DNA of 36,293 bases from Candidatus Aminicenantes bacterium UBA2199 (GTDB taxonomy: Bacteria; Acidobacteriota; Aminicenantia; UBA2199): contig DCVB01000090.1 of NCBI GenBank assembly GCA_002327965.1, positions 1 through 36,293 of the forward strand. The letters run 5' to 3'. The position numbers and the translations under genes are program-made. Of the stretch, positions 23,809-31,058 are shown one piece after another. The notes beneath the pieces are model-generated. The model saw only the letters and a program-made list of their open reading frames with translations. It ran no database searches and was not told the DNA's origin. Numbering within the stretch: the stretch's first letter is position 1; each line of letters opens with the position of its first letter.

Positions 23809-24918
23809 ATGAAATTCGAAATTCTCGACCGCGACGCCCGATCGCGAGCCGGCCGGCTGACGACCAAGAACGGCGCTTTCGACACGCCGGCCTTCATGCC
23901 CGTGGGCACGGCCGGTACGGTCAAGGCGCTGACGCCGCAGCAGCTGCAGGAGGCCGGGGCCCAGGTGATCCTGGCCAATACCTACCACCTGTTCCTGCGC
24001 CCCGGGACCGGGGTCATCGGCAAGTTCGGTTCGCTGCACCGCTTCATGGGCTGGGGCAAGCCCATCCTGACCGACAGCGGCGGCTTCCAGATCTTTTCGC
24101 TGCGGGGCAATGCCCGGGTGGGAGAGGAGGGCGTGCGCTTCAAGTCGCATTGGGACGGCTCCTCGTTCGTGCTCAGCCCCGAGGACGTCGTCGACATCCA
24201 GAACGCGCTGGATTCCGACATCCAGATGGCGCTCGATCACTTCGCCCCGCTTCCGGCGACGCGCGGCCAGGACGAGAAGGCGCTGCGCCTTACCAGCGCC
24301 TGGGCCGCCCGGGCGCGCGAGCGCTTCAGCAGGACCAACCGGGCGAACTCCCAATTCGCCATCGTCCAGGGAGGGCTGCACGAGGACCTGCGCCAACGCT
24401 CCCTGCAGGAGCTGGCGGCCATGGATTTCGAGGGCTACGCCATCGGCGGGCTCAGCGTCGGCGAGACGCCGGTCGAGTTCCAGAGGGTGCTGCGGGCGCT
24501 GGCCCCCGAGCTTCCCGGCAACAAGCCCCGCTACCTGATGGGTTCCGGCACCCCCGAAGACATCCTCTTCGCCGTGGAGAACGGCATGGATATGTTCGAT
24601 TGCGTCCTGCCGTCGCGCAATGCCCGCAACGGCACCCTGTTCGTCTCGCGCGGCAAGGTACGCATCAAGAACGAGAAGTACAAGGCGGACGCCCGGCCCC
24701 TGGACGAAGCCTGCGGCTGCTACACCTGCCGGAATTTTTCCCGCGCCTACCTGCGGCACCTGTTCATCTCACGCGAGATCCTCTCCTCCATCCTGAACAC
24801 CATCCATAATATCCATTTCTACCTTGATTTTATGGCAAAAATAAGGTATGCTATCCATTCCAGGCGATTCGGTCAATTCAAGGAGAGTTTCCTGGCTCTT
24901 TATCAACAAGGAGAATAA
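23809..24918 (+). CDS. tgt: Queuine/preQ1 tRNA-guanine transglycosylase
   Basis: 369 aa, full length. Tgt swaps guanine-34 of GUN-anticodon tRNAs for preQ1 in queuosine synthesis. Catalytic residues sit at the E. coli positions: D89 in TDSGGFQIFSL and nucleophile D264 in DMFDCVLPSRNARNG (the usual MPTRNARNG reads LPSRNARNG). The zinc ligands C302, C304, C307 (CGCYTC) and H333 (NTIHN) are intact. The gene leads into yajC-secD-secF, a very common order. No good ribosome site is visible before ATG 23809. A promoter for yajC lies inside its 3' end. Confidence 0.96.
   Translation: MKFEILDRDARSRAGRLTTKNGAFDTPAFMPVGTAGTVKALTPQQLQEAGAQVILANTYHLFLRPGTGVIGKFGSLHRFMGWGKPILTDSGGFQIFSLRGNARVGEEGVRFKSHWDGSSFVLSPEDVVDIQNALDSDIQMALDHFAPLPATRGQDEKALRLTSAWAARARERFSRTNRANSQFAIVQGGLHEDLRQRSLQELAAMDFEGYAIGGLSVGETPVEFQRVLRALAPELPGNKPRYLMGSGTPEDILFAVENGMDMFDCVLPSRNARNGTLFVSRGKVRIKNEKYKADARPLDEACGCYTCRNFSRAYLRHLFISREILSSILNTIHNIHFYLDFMAKIRYAIHSRRFGQFKESFLALYQQGE
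24824..24852 (+). promoter_or_regulatory. Promoter inside tgt for yajC-secDF
   Basis: -35 TTGATT (24824-24829), 17-bp spacer, -10 TATGCT (24847-24852), within the AT-richer 3' end of tgt, about 65 nt before yajC. Confidence 0.6.
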
Positions 24919-24919
24919 G

Positions 24920-25234
24920 ATGTATCTCTTCGGACAAACCGCGGGCGGCGCCGGCCAGCCCAACATGCTGGTCTCGATGATCCCCTTTGTCGTCATTTTC
25001 GTCATTTTTTACCTGCTGATCATCCTGCCGGCCCGCAAGAAGCAGAAGCAGCACCAGAACCTGATCTCTTCGCTCAAGGGCGGGGAGCGCGTCATCACCG
25101 CCGGCGGTCTTTACGGCACGGTCAATCGCGTCATGGATGACCGCTTCGAGATCCAGGTGGATTCCAACACCCGCATCCAGGTGGCCAAGGGCTCCATTTC
25201 CACGGTCGTTGACGAGACCCCCAGGGCCCGGTAG
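24920..25234 (+). CDS. yajC: Preprotein translocase accessory subunit YajC
   Basis: 104 aa. One membrane span (about 18-38, SMIPFVVIFVIFYLLIILPA) is followed by the conserved RKKQKQHQNLISSLKGGERV and ITAGGLYGTV. YajC associates with SecDF and the SecYEG holotranslocon. AAGGAG (24908-24913) supports ATG 24920, which starts 1 nt after the tgt stop. The frame is open upstream but lies within tgt. An 81-bp gap with a hairpin separates it from secD. Confidence 0.95.
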   Translation: MYLFGQTAGGAGQPNMLVSMIPFVVIFVIFYLLIILPARKKQKQHQNLISSLKGGERVITAGGLYGTVNRVMDDRFEIQVDSNTRIQVAKGSISTVVDETPRAR

Positions 25235-25253
25235 CATTCCCTGCCGGTCGCTG

Positions 25254-25287
25254 GCGGCGGCGGAAGCGCTGACTCTTTCCGCGCCGC
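25254..25287 (+). promoter_or_regulatory. Strong RNA hairpin in the yajC-secD spacer
   Basis: GCGGC (25254-25258) pairs with GCCGC (25283-25287) and GCGGAA (25260-25265) with TTCCGC (25277-25282), leaving one bulged G and an 11-nt loop. No T-run follows, so it is not a standard terminator. It lies 15-50 nt before the secD ribosome site. Confidence 0.45.
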
Positions 25288-25315
25288 AAACCCGCAGTAA
25301 CCAAGGAGGAACACG

Positions 25316-26863
25316 ATGGACAAGTCGCTGACGTGGAAAATCGGGCTGATCATCGCCGTGATCGCCCTGTCGATCTTTCTGCTCTACCCTCCCAAGGACA
25401 AGATCAACCTGGGGCTCGACCTGAAGGGCGGCATGCACCTGGTCATGGAGGTCGTCACCGACGAGGCGCTGGCCATCCAGACCGACATGAGCGCAACGCA
25501 GCTGCGCGGCCTGTTCAAGGACGGCAGCATCCAGTACGACAAGATCAACCGCCGGGGCTTCAACCGCATCGAGATCACCGGCATCCGGCTCGAGGACGAG
25601 CGCAAGATCAAGGATATCCTCGACGACGATTTCCGCGACTGGTCCTATACCGTCGGCGGCAACCTGGTCTCGCTGGCGCTGCGCCCGAACATCGAGCTGC
25701 AGCTGCGCGAGCAGTCGGTGGACCAGGCTCTGGAGACCATCCGCAACCGCGTCGACGAGTTCGGCGTCGCCGAGCCCACCATCCAGAAGGAAGGGCTGGC
25801 CGGTGACCGCATCCTGATCGAGCTGCCCGGCATCGACAACCCCGAGCGCGTCAAGGGCCTGATCAAGAGCACGGCCATGCTGGAATTCCACCTGGTCGTC
25901 GGCGGGCCCTACCTGACCGAGGAGGCGGCGCTCCAGGAATACAACGGCCAGCTCCCGGACGACCTGGAGATCGTGCGCACCAACCCGCGGCGGCTGGACA
26001 AGGGCTTTTACGTGCTGAAGGCGGCCACCGTCGTCCCGGGCAAGGACCTCAAGGGGGCCCGCCGCGCCCAGGACGAGTACGGCGCCCCGGCCGTCGGCTT
26101 TTCCTTCAACTCGCAAGGCGCGGCCCAGTTCGAGCGCTTCACCGCGGCCAACATCGGCAAACCGCTCTCCATCGTCCTCGACGAGCGCATCGAGAGCGTG
26201 GCCACCATCCAGGACGTCATTTCCGCCGACGGCATCATCAAGGGACGCTTCACCATGGACGAGGTGGACGACCTGGTGCTGGTGCTGCGCTCCGGCGCCC
26301 TGCCGGCGCCGCTGAAGTACATCGAGGAGCGGACCATCGGCCCCTCGCTGGGAGCCGACTCGATCCGCAAGGGCCTGACCGCCGCCATCGGCGGACTGCT
26401 GCTGGTCATCTTCTTCATGCTGGTCTACTATCGCGCCGCGGGCATCAACTCGGTGCTGGCCCTGATCCTGAACATGCTGATCCTGATGGGCATCATGTCC
26501 TATTTCCGCGCCACGCTTTCCCTGCCGGGCATCGCCGGCATTATCCTGTCCATCGGCATGGCCGTGGATGCCAACGTGCTGATCTTTGAGCGCATCCGCG
26601 AGGAACTCGCCGCCGGCAAGTCGCCCAAGTCGGCCATCGACGCCGGCTTCAAGAAGGCCTTCTGGACCATCTTCGATGCCAACCTGACCACCGTCATTTC
26701 GGCGGTTTTCCTGTTCCAGTTCGGCACCGGCCCCATCAAGGGCTTTGCCGTCACCCTGATCATCGGCATCGTGGCCAGCATGTTCACTGCCATCTTCGTG
26801 TCGCGGGTGATCTTCGAACTGACCTACGGCCGGCGCAAGAAGCTGTCCCGGATCAGCATATAG
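25316..26863 (+). CDS. secD: Protein translocase subunit SecD
   Basis: 515 aa. SecD with SecF uses the proton or sodium gradient to pull secreted proteins out on the periplasmic side. TM1 is 5-26, then GLDLKGGMHLVMEV. The periplasmic P1 head includes IRNRVDEFGVAEPTIQKEG and the IELPGIDNPERVKGLI segment. The C-terminal membrane domain carries RKGLTAAIGGLLLVIFFMLV and the family motif SIGMAVDANVLIFERIREEL. AAGGAGGA (25302-25309) precedes the ATG. The secF start follows after 9 nt. Confidence 0.96.
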   Translation: MDKSLTWKIGLIIAVIALSIFLLYPPKDKINLGLDLKGGMHLVMEVVTDEALAIQTDMSATQLRGLFKDGSIQYDKINRRGFNRIEITGIRLEDERKIKDILDDDFRDWSYTVGGNLVSLALRPNIELQLREQSVDQALETIRNRVDEFGVAEPTIQKEGLAGDRILIELPGIDNPERVKGLIKSTAMLEFHLVVGGPYLTEEAALQEYNGQLPDDLEIVRTNPRRLDKGFYVLKAATVVPGKDLKGARRAQDEYGAPAVGFSFNSQGAAQFERFTAANIGKPLSIVLDERIESVATIQDVISADGIIKGRFTMDEVDDLVLVLRSGALPAPLKYIEERTIGPSLGADSIRKGLTAAIGGLLLVIFFMLVYYRAAGINSVLALILNMLILMGIMSYFRATLSLPGIAGIILSIGMAVDANVLIFERIREELAAGKSPKSAIDAGFKKAFWTIFDANLTTVISAVFLFQFGTGPIKGFAVTLIIGIVASMFTAIFVSRVIFELTYGRRKKLSRISI

Positions 26864-26872
26864 GAGTGGAAG

Positions 26873-28048
26873 ATGTTAAAGCTATTCAAGGAAGAACCCA
26901 AGTTCAGGTTCATTGATAAACGCCATTTCGCGTTCGTCCTGTCGGGGCTGATCATCCTGGCCGGGGTGTTCGTTTTCTTCACCCGCGGCTTCAACTGGGG
27001 CATCGACTTCTCGGGCGGCACCCTCATCGAGGTGAGCTTCCAGGAGCCGACCTCGATCCACCAGCTGCGCTCCTCCCTGGCCAGGATCAACCTGGGCGAT
27101 GCCCAGATCACCCGCATCGGCGGCGAGAACAAGTTCTTCATCAAGACCCTGGCCTCGCTGAAGAAACTGAACCTGGACAGCCGTGAGAAGCTGGATGACA
27201 TCGAGGAGTACGAATTGGTGGCCCGCGAGATCCGCAACGGCATCATGAGCGAGAGCGAGAGGGCCGCGGCCGCCGCGGGCAAGATCGACCTGAACAACAC
27301 GGCCGAGGGCGAGATCGCCCGCTTCCTGCGCGACCAGGGGGTCCCCGACGAGGATGCCAGGGAGAGCGCCCAACTGATCATCGGGCTGCGCAAGAGCGAC
27401 AGCGGCATCATCGGCGATTTTTCCGAGCTGGAAAAGGCCGGCGTCAAGAACCGCGTCATCTCCCGGCTGCGTTCCGATGCGTTCCTGGGCAGGTACACGT
27501 TCCTGAAGGTCGAGTTCGTCGGCCCGCAGGTGGGCAAGGACCTGCGGCGCAAGGCCATACTGGCCTGCATCTGGGCGCTGATCGGCATGCTGATCTATAT
27601 CGGCTTCCGCTTCAAGCTGCTGTTCGGATTGTCGGGCATCCTCACCCTGGCCCACGACGTGATGGTTGCCCTCGCCTTCATCCTGTTCTTCCGCATCGAG
27701 ATGTCGCTGCAGGTTGTTGCGGCCCTGCTGACCATCGTCGGCTATTCCATCAATGACACCATCGTCGTCTTCGACCGCCTGCGCGACAACCTCAAGATCA
27801 TGAGAAAGGACAATTTGGGGACTATCCTGGACAAGACCATCAACCAGACCCTGAGCCGCTCGATATTCACCTCGGTGACGACACTGCTGGTGGTTCTTTC
27901 CCTGTACGTCTTCGGCGGCGAGGTGATCCGCCCCATGGCCTTCACCATGGTGGTCGGCGTCATCGCCGGTTCCTATTCGACCATCTTCCAGTCCTGCGCC
28001 TGGCTGAAGGTCTGGGAACGGTTCCTGCTAAAAAGAAAAAAAAGTTGA
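26873..28048 (+). CDS. secF: Protein translocase subunit SecF with enlarged periplasmic domain
   Basis: 391 aa against about 310-325 in typical SecF. TM1 (19-38) and WGIDFSGGTLIEV (42-54) are standard, as are KVEFVGPQVGKDLRRKAIL (212-230) and VGYSINDTIVVFDRLRDNL in the membrane part. Between about 95 and 205 lies extra sequence, mostly charged helix with an Ala-rich patch (SESERAAAAAGKIDLNN), absent from E. coli SecF. It would enlarge the periplasmic P4-type domain. AGGAG (26862-26866) overlaps the secD stop and is 6 nt from ATG 26873. The tonB promoter follows the stop directly. Confidence 0.94.
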   Translation: MLKLFKEEPKFRFIDKRHFAFVLSGLIILAGVFVFFTRGFNWGIDFSGGTLIEVSFQEPTSIHQLRSSLARINLGDAQITRIGGENKFFIKTLASLKKLNLDSREKLDDIEEYELVAREIRNGIMSESERAAAAAGKIDLNNTAEGEIARFLRDQGVPDEDARESAQLIIGLRKSDSGIIGDFSELEKAGVKNRVISRLRSDAFLGRYTFLKVEFVGPQVGKDLRRKAILACIWALIGMLIYIGFRFKLLFGLSGILTLAHDVMVALAFILFFRIEMSLQVVAALLTIVGYSINDTIVVFDRLRDNLKIMRKDNLGTILDKTINQTLSRSIFTSVTTLLVVLSLYVFGGEVIRPMAFTMVVGVIAGSYSTIFQSCAWLKVWERFLLKRKKS

Positions 28049-28056
28049 AAATGCAC

Positions 28057-28085
28057 TTGAATTACGAGCGCTTTTGTTATATAAG
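28057..28085 (+). promoter_or_regulatory. Sigma70-type promoter of tonB-exbB-exbD
   Basis: -35 TTGAAT (28057-28062), 17-bp spacer, -10 TATAAG (28080-28085), in a markedly AT-rich 80-bp gap between secF and tonB. Confidence 0.75.
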
Positions 28086-28094
28086 ATGATTTGG

Positions 28095-28114
28095 AAATAT
28101 TATCAAAATATTAT
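28095..28114 (+). repeat. 11-bp-spaced direct repeat in the tonB leader (candidate operator)
   Basis: AAATATTAT occurs at 28095-28103 and again at 28106-28114, one helical turn apart, starting about 10 bp after the -10 and just before the GGAGG ribosome site (28118-28122). Spacing and place suit a repressor site. Confidence 0.45.
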
Positions 28115-28128
28115 TATGGAGGCCTAGC

Positions 28129-28878
28129 ATGTTTGGCGAATCCTTGATCATATCGGGAGAGAAGCGCAAAGCAACCAAGAAATACTTGACCCTGCCCATC
28201 TCTCTGTTGATCCATGGCGTTGCAATCGCTTCCGTTATCGTCGTCCCCTTGATGATGGCCGACTCCAACCTGCCGGAAATCAAGGTGACCAATGTCTTCA
28301 TCGGCTCCCCGCCCCCGCCCCCGCCCCCGCCCCCGCCGGCGGCCAAGAAAAAGAGCGGCGGCCAGCAGAAAACCGCCGAAGAAGCCAAAAAAGTCGAAAC
28401 ACGGCCGATCATCGCCGGCCGCCTGGTCGCCCCCATTGAGGTGCCCACCATCATCCAGGAAGAGGACATCGGCAGCTTCGGGATCGATGGCGGCGTCGAG
28501 GGCGGCGTCGAGGGCGGCGTCGAAGGCGGCGTTGTCGGCGGCGTACTGGGCGGCGTCGAGGGCGGGCAGTTGATCGAGGGAGCCGACCAGGCCATCCGCA
28601 TCGCCAGCGTGCAGCGTCCGAAGCTCATCAAGCAGGTCAAGCCCATCTATCCCCAGATCGCCCTGACGGCGCGCATTCAGGGCGTGGTCATCATCGAGGC
28701 CATGACCGACATTTACGGCCGCGTGCGCAATGCCCGGGTGGTCGCCGGCCACCCGCTGCTCAATGACGCGGCGATCAGCGCCATCAAGCAGTGGGTCTAT
28801 GAACCGTACATCCTGAACGGCATCCCGAAGCCGGTCATTTTCACGGCCACGGTCACGTTCACCCTGCAGAACCAGTAA
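28129..28878 (+). CDS. tonB: TonB family energy-transducing protein
   Basis: 249 aa. TonB passes proton-motive energy from ExbB-ExbD to outer-membrane receptors. The N-terminal span (about 20-42) contains H29 in LLIHGVAIASV, like the functional His of E. coli TonB. The periplasmic linker has ten prolines in a row (61-70), a Lys/Ala stretch, then six GGVx units (121-144). The TonB C-terminal domain (165-249) includes KPIYPQIALTARIQGVVIIE and SAIKQWVYEPYILNG. GGAGG (28118-28122) sets ATG 28129. exbB and exbD follow in the same direction, making a complete energiser. No TonB-dependent receptor is in the window. Confidence 0.94.
   Translation: MFGESLIISGEKRKATKKYLTLPISLLIHGVAIASVIVVPLMMADSNLPEIKVTNVFIGSPPPPPPPPPPAAKKKSGGQQKTAEEAKKVETRPIIAGRLVAPIEVPTIIQEEDIGSFGIDGGVEGGVEGGVEGGVVGGVLGGVEGGQLIEGADQAIRIASVQRPKLIKQVKPIYPQIALTARIQGVVIIEAMTDIYGRVRNARVVAGHPLLNDAAISAIKQWVYEPYILNGIPKPVIFTATVTFTLQNQ
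28309..28335 (+). repeat. CCGCCC hexamer tract encoding polyproline
   Basis: Four tandem CCGCCC units plus CCG, then one further CCG, encode the ten-proline run of TonB. Slippage by one unit would change the run by two prolines without a frameshift. Confidence 0.8.
28489..28560 (+). repeat. 12-bp tandem repeat encoding GGVx units
   Basis: Six consecutive 12-bp units of the form GGCGGCGTcgag encode GGVE x3, GGVV, GGVL, GGVE in the TonB linker. Confidence 0.85.
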
Positions 28879-28884
28879 TTCCCA

Positions 28885-28900
28885 CGTGGGCAAGTCCACG
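28885..28900 (+). promoter_or_regulatory. Short hairpin between tonB and exbB
   Basis: CGTGG (28885-28889) pairs with CCACG (28896-28900) around a 6-nt loop, just after the tonB stop. No T-run follows. It may mark an mRNA processing or stability site. Confidence 0.3.
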
Positions 28901-28939
28901 GGCAGAATTAATAAATAAAACCAATTTAGGAGGTTTCCT

Positions 28940-29614
28940 ATGTCATGGGATCTAGTTGAAATGTGGCACAGTATGAGTATCGTTCCCAAAGCGGTCGTCT
29001 TTACCCTGTTGCTCATGTCGGTGTATTGTTTCGCCACCGGCATCGAGAGGGCGATCGTCTTCAACAAGGCGAAAAAGCAGTCCCGCGACCTGCTCAAGCT
29101 GATCTCCGGCCTCTGGCGCGAAGGCAAGGTCGAGGAGTCCATCAAGCTCTCCTCCGACAAGCGCTTCAAGAACAGCCACCTGGCCAAGGTGCTGGTCGCC
29201 GGCCTGAACGAGCTGCAGTTCCAGCAGGACAGCCGCTCGGCCCAGCCCGAAGTGGTCGAGTCTGCCAAGCGGGCCATTGAGCGCGCCACCATCAAGGGCG
29301 TCCAGGAATTCAAGAGAGGCTTGAACGGCCTGGCCACCATCGGCTCCACCGGTCCGTTCGTCGGCCTGTTCGGCACCGTGTTCGGCATCATCACCGCTTT
29401 CCAGGGCATGAAGGTCTCTGGCTCGGGCGGCATCGGCGCCGTCGCCGGCGGTATCGCTGAAGCCCTGATCACCACCGGCTTCGGCATCCTGGTCGCCGTC
29501 ATCGCCGTCTGGTTCTTCAATATCCTGTTGAACCGCGTGGACATCTTCACCGGTGAAATGGCCAACGCCTCCTCGGAGTTGATTGATCATTTTATCAAGC
29601 TGAAGTCCAAGTAA
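28940..29614 (+). CDS. exbB: ExbB/TolQ-family proton channel protein
   Basis: 224 aa. ExbB forms the pentameric proton channel around ExbD. Three spans are visible: 18-36, 131-155 (LATIGSTGPFVGLFGTVFGI) and 174-196 (EALITTGFGILVAVIAVWFF), with the large cytoplasmic loop between the first two. These motifs place it in the MotA/TolQ/ExbB family, and the tonB neighbour argues for ExbB rather than TolQ. AGGAGG (28928-28933) is 6 nt before the ATG. exbD begins 12 nt after its stop. Confidence 0.93.
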   Translation: MSWDLVEMWHSMSIVPKAVVFTLLLMSVYCFATGIERAIVFNKAKKQSRDLLKLISGLWREGKVEESIKLSSDKRFKNSHLAKVLVAGLNELQFQQDSRSAQPEVVESAKRAIERATIKGVQEFKRGLNGLATIGSTGPFVGLFGTVFGIITAFQGMKVSGSGGIGAVAGGIAEALITTGFGILVAVIAVWFFNILLNRVDIFTGEMANASSELIDHFIKLKSK

Positions 29615-29626
29615 AGGGAGTCGACT

Positions 29627-30058
29627 ATGAGTGTCGATATCGGCGGCACGAATACTGCCAAGTCTGAGCCAAACGTTGTGCCTCTCTGCGACATCCTCCT
29701 GGTGTTGCTGATCATCTTCATGATCGTGACGCCGATGATCCAGAAAGGGGCCAACGTCACTTTGCCTGAAGCCAAGTACGTGGGCAACCAGCCCGACCCC
29801 AGCCAGATGTTCACCGTCTACGTCAAGAAGACCGGGGAAGTGGCTCTGGATGAAACTCCGGTGGAAGATCTGGCGAAGTTGGGGCAGCTGATCCTCGACA
29901 AGATGGAGGAAATGCAGCGGACCGAGAAGAAGGTCCTGCTGAAGGCTGACCTGGAGGCCTCTTACGGCAGGGTGGTGGACGTGATGAACGCCATCAAGGA
30001 AGCTCAGATCGAAGTCCTCGGCCTGGTGACCGAGCAAAAAGCGTCCACTGTGGACTGA
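29627..30058 (+). CDS. exbD: ExbD/TolR-family biopolymer transport protein
   Basis: 143 aa. The single span contains NVVPLCDILLVLLIIFMIVT, in which D22 matches the proton-carrying Asp25 of E. coli ExbD. A periplasmic domain follows (TVYVKKTGEVALDETPVEDL, VLLKADLEASYGRVVDVMNA). GGGAG precedes the ATG. It is the last gene of the tonB operon and is followed by a strong terminator. Only one exbD is present, whereas some related operons carry two. Confidence 0.93.
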   Translation: MSVDIGGTNTAKSEPNVVPLCDILLVLLIIFMIVTPMIQKGANVTLPEAKYVGNQPDPSQMFTVYVKKTGEVALDETPVEDLAKLGQLILDKMEEMQRTEKKVLLKADLEASYGRVVDVMNAIKEAQIEVLGLVTEQKASTVD

Positions 30059-30074
30059 CCCGAAGATTCTCGCT

Positions 30075-30108
30075 AAAAAGGGAAGAAGCGATTCTTCCCT
30101 TTTTTTTT
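30075..30108. terminator. Bidirectional rho-independent terminator
   Basis: Perfect 13-bp stem: 30075-30087 (AAAAAGGGAAGAA) with 30092-30104, around a GCGA (GNRA) loop, ending in nine T (30100-30108). The opposite strand also ends in five T. It serves exbD on the plus strand and the convergent diacylglycerol-kinase gene, whose stop lies in the T-run. Confidence 0.92.
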
Positions 30109-31009
30109 ATCCTTTGAAGGAGCGGATGCGCACGCGCACCGCCGCCGGCAGCACGTGCACGTCGAACGCCTCCAAATCGCTGCCCCCGTACTCGCCGTCA
30201 AAGTGATAGGGGATCGGTCCGCTCAGCGAGCGGATGTGCGCCTGCTCGAACTGGATGGTGCGGTAGAACGGGTACTTGTGGATGGTGCCGGTGAACAGCC
30301 GCTGCACGTTCAGCGATGACTGCAGCAGATTGAACTTCTTCAGCAGGCACAGGTCGAGCAACCGGTCGTAGGGAGAGGCGTGGGGGGCGATGACGGCCTT
30401 GGCGCCGTACTCGCGGAAGTTGGCCAGGGCCAGGATCAGGATGTCCTCCTCGAACTCACTGTTCTCGGTGCTGACCCGCACGCGGAACGGGGGCATTTCC
30501 ATATAGCCTTTCAGAGCGAAATAGACATAGGGCAGGATGCCGCGCGCCTTGGATTCCAGGTTGAATTTCTTGGAGATCAGCCCATCCAGGCCCATGCCGG
30601 CAACGTTGAAAAACAGGCGGCCGTTGATGTCGCCGGCGTCGATGTTCACGTCCTGGCCGTTGATCAGGGTGTCCAGGGCGCGCAGCCAGGAGAGATGGAG
30701 GCCGAGGTTGCGCGCCAGGCCGTTTCCCGAGCCGCCCGGCAGGATGCCCAGGGTCTTGTCGCGGTTGACTAGGGCGCCGGCCACCGAGTTCACCGTGCCG
30801 TCGCCGCCAAAGGCCACGAACACGTCGAAGTGCTTCAAGCCCTGGCGGGCGATCTCCCGGGCCTGCAGCGCGGAAAGGGTGTTGACCAGTGAAACGCTGG
30901 CGAAATGACGGCGCAGCTTCCTCATGATCAGCGAAACGGCGATGTCCTTGGAAATGAAGCCGGAGGCCGGGTTCAGCATCAGCAGGATACGTTCGCTGCT
31001 GCGTTTCAT
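30107..31009 (-). CDS. Diacylglycerol/lipid kinase family protein (DagK/YegS type)
   Basis: 300 aa. It starts ERILLMLNPASG, then the nucleotide-binding FVAFGGDGTVNSVAGAL (64-80) and GILPGGSGNGLAR (88-100), and has the C-terminal beta-sandwich (FFNVAGMGLDG, YHFDGEYGG). Members phosphorylate diacylglycerol, sphingosine or phosphatidylglycerol at the membrane; the substrate is not readable. It lies 49 nt downstream of the SPFH gene on the same strand and may be the last gene of that operon. No clear ribosome site precedes the ATG. Its TAA sits in the terminator's T-run. Confidence 0.88.
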   Translation of the reverse strand: MKRSSERILLMLNPASGFISKDIAVSLIMRKLRRHFASVSLVNTLSALQAREIARQGLKHFDVFVAFGGDGTVNSVAGALVNRDKTLGILPGGSGNGLARNLGLHLSWLRALDTLINGQDVNIDAGDINGRLFFNVAGMGLDGLISKKFNLESKARGILPYVYFALKGYMEMPPFRVRVSTENSEFEEDILILALANFREYGAKAVIAPHASPYDRLLDLCLLKKFNLLQSSLNVQRLFTGTIHKYPFYRTIQFEQAHIRSLSGPIPYHFDGEYGGSDLEAFDVHVLPAAVRVRIRSFKG

Positions 31010-31058
31010 GCGCTGCGCTGAAACCCCGGTCCCGGCCGTCGGCGTCGGTTTCGCCGCT

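Noticed and set aside
28489..28560. Regular 12-bp repeats considered as a CRISPR-like array
   Set aside because: The repeats are in frame inside tonB, have no spacers and encode GGVx units; no cas genes are present.
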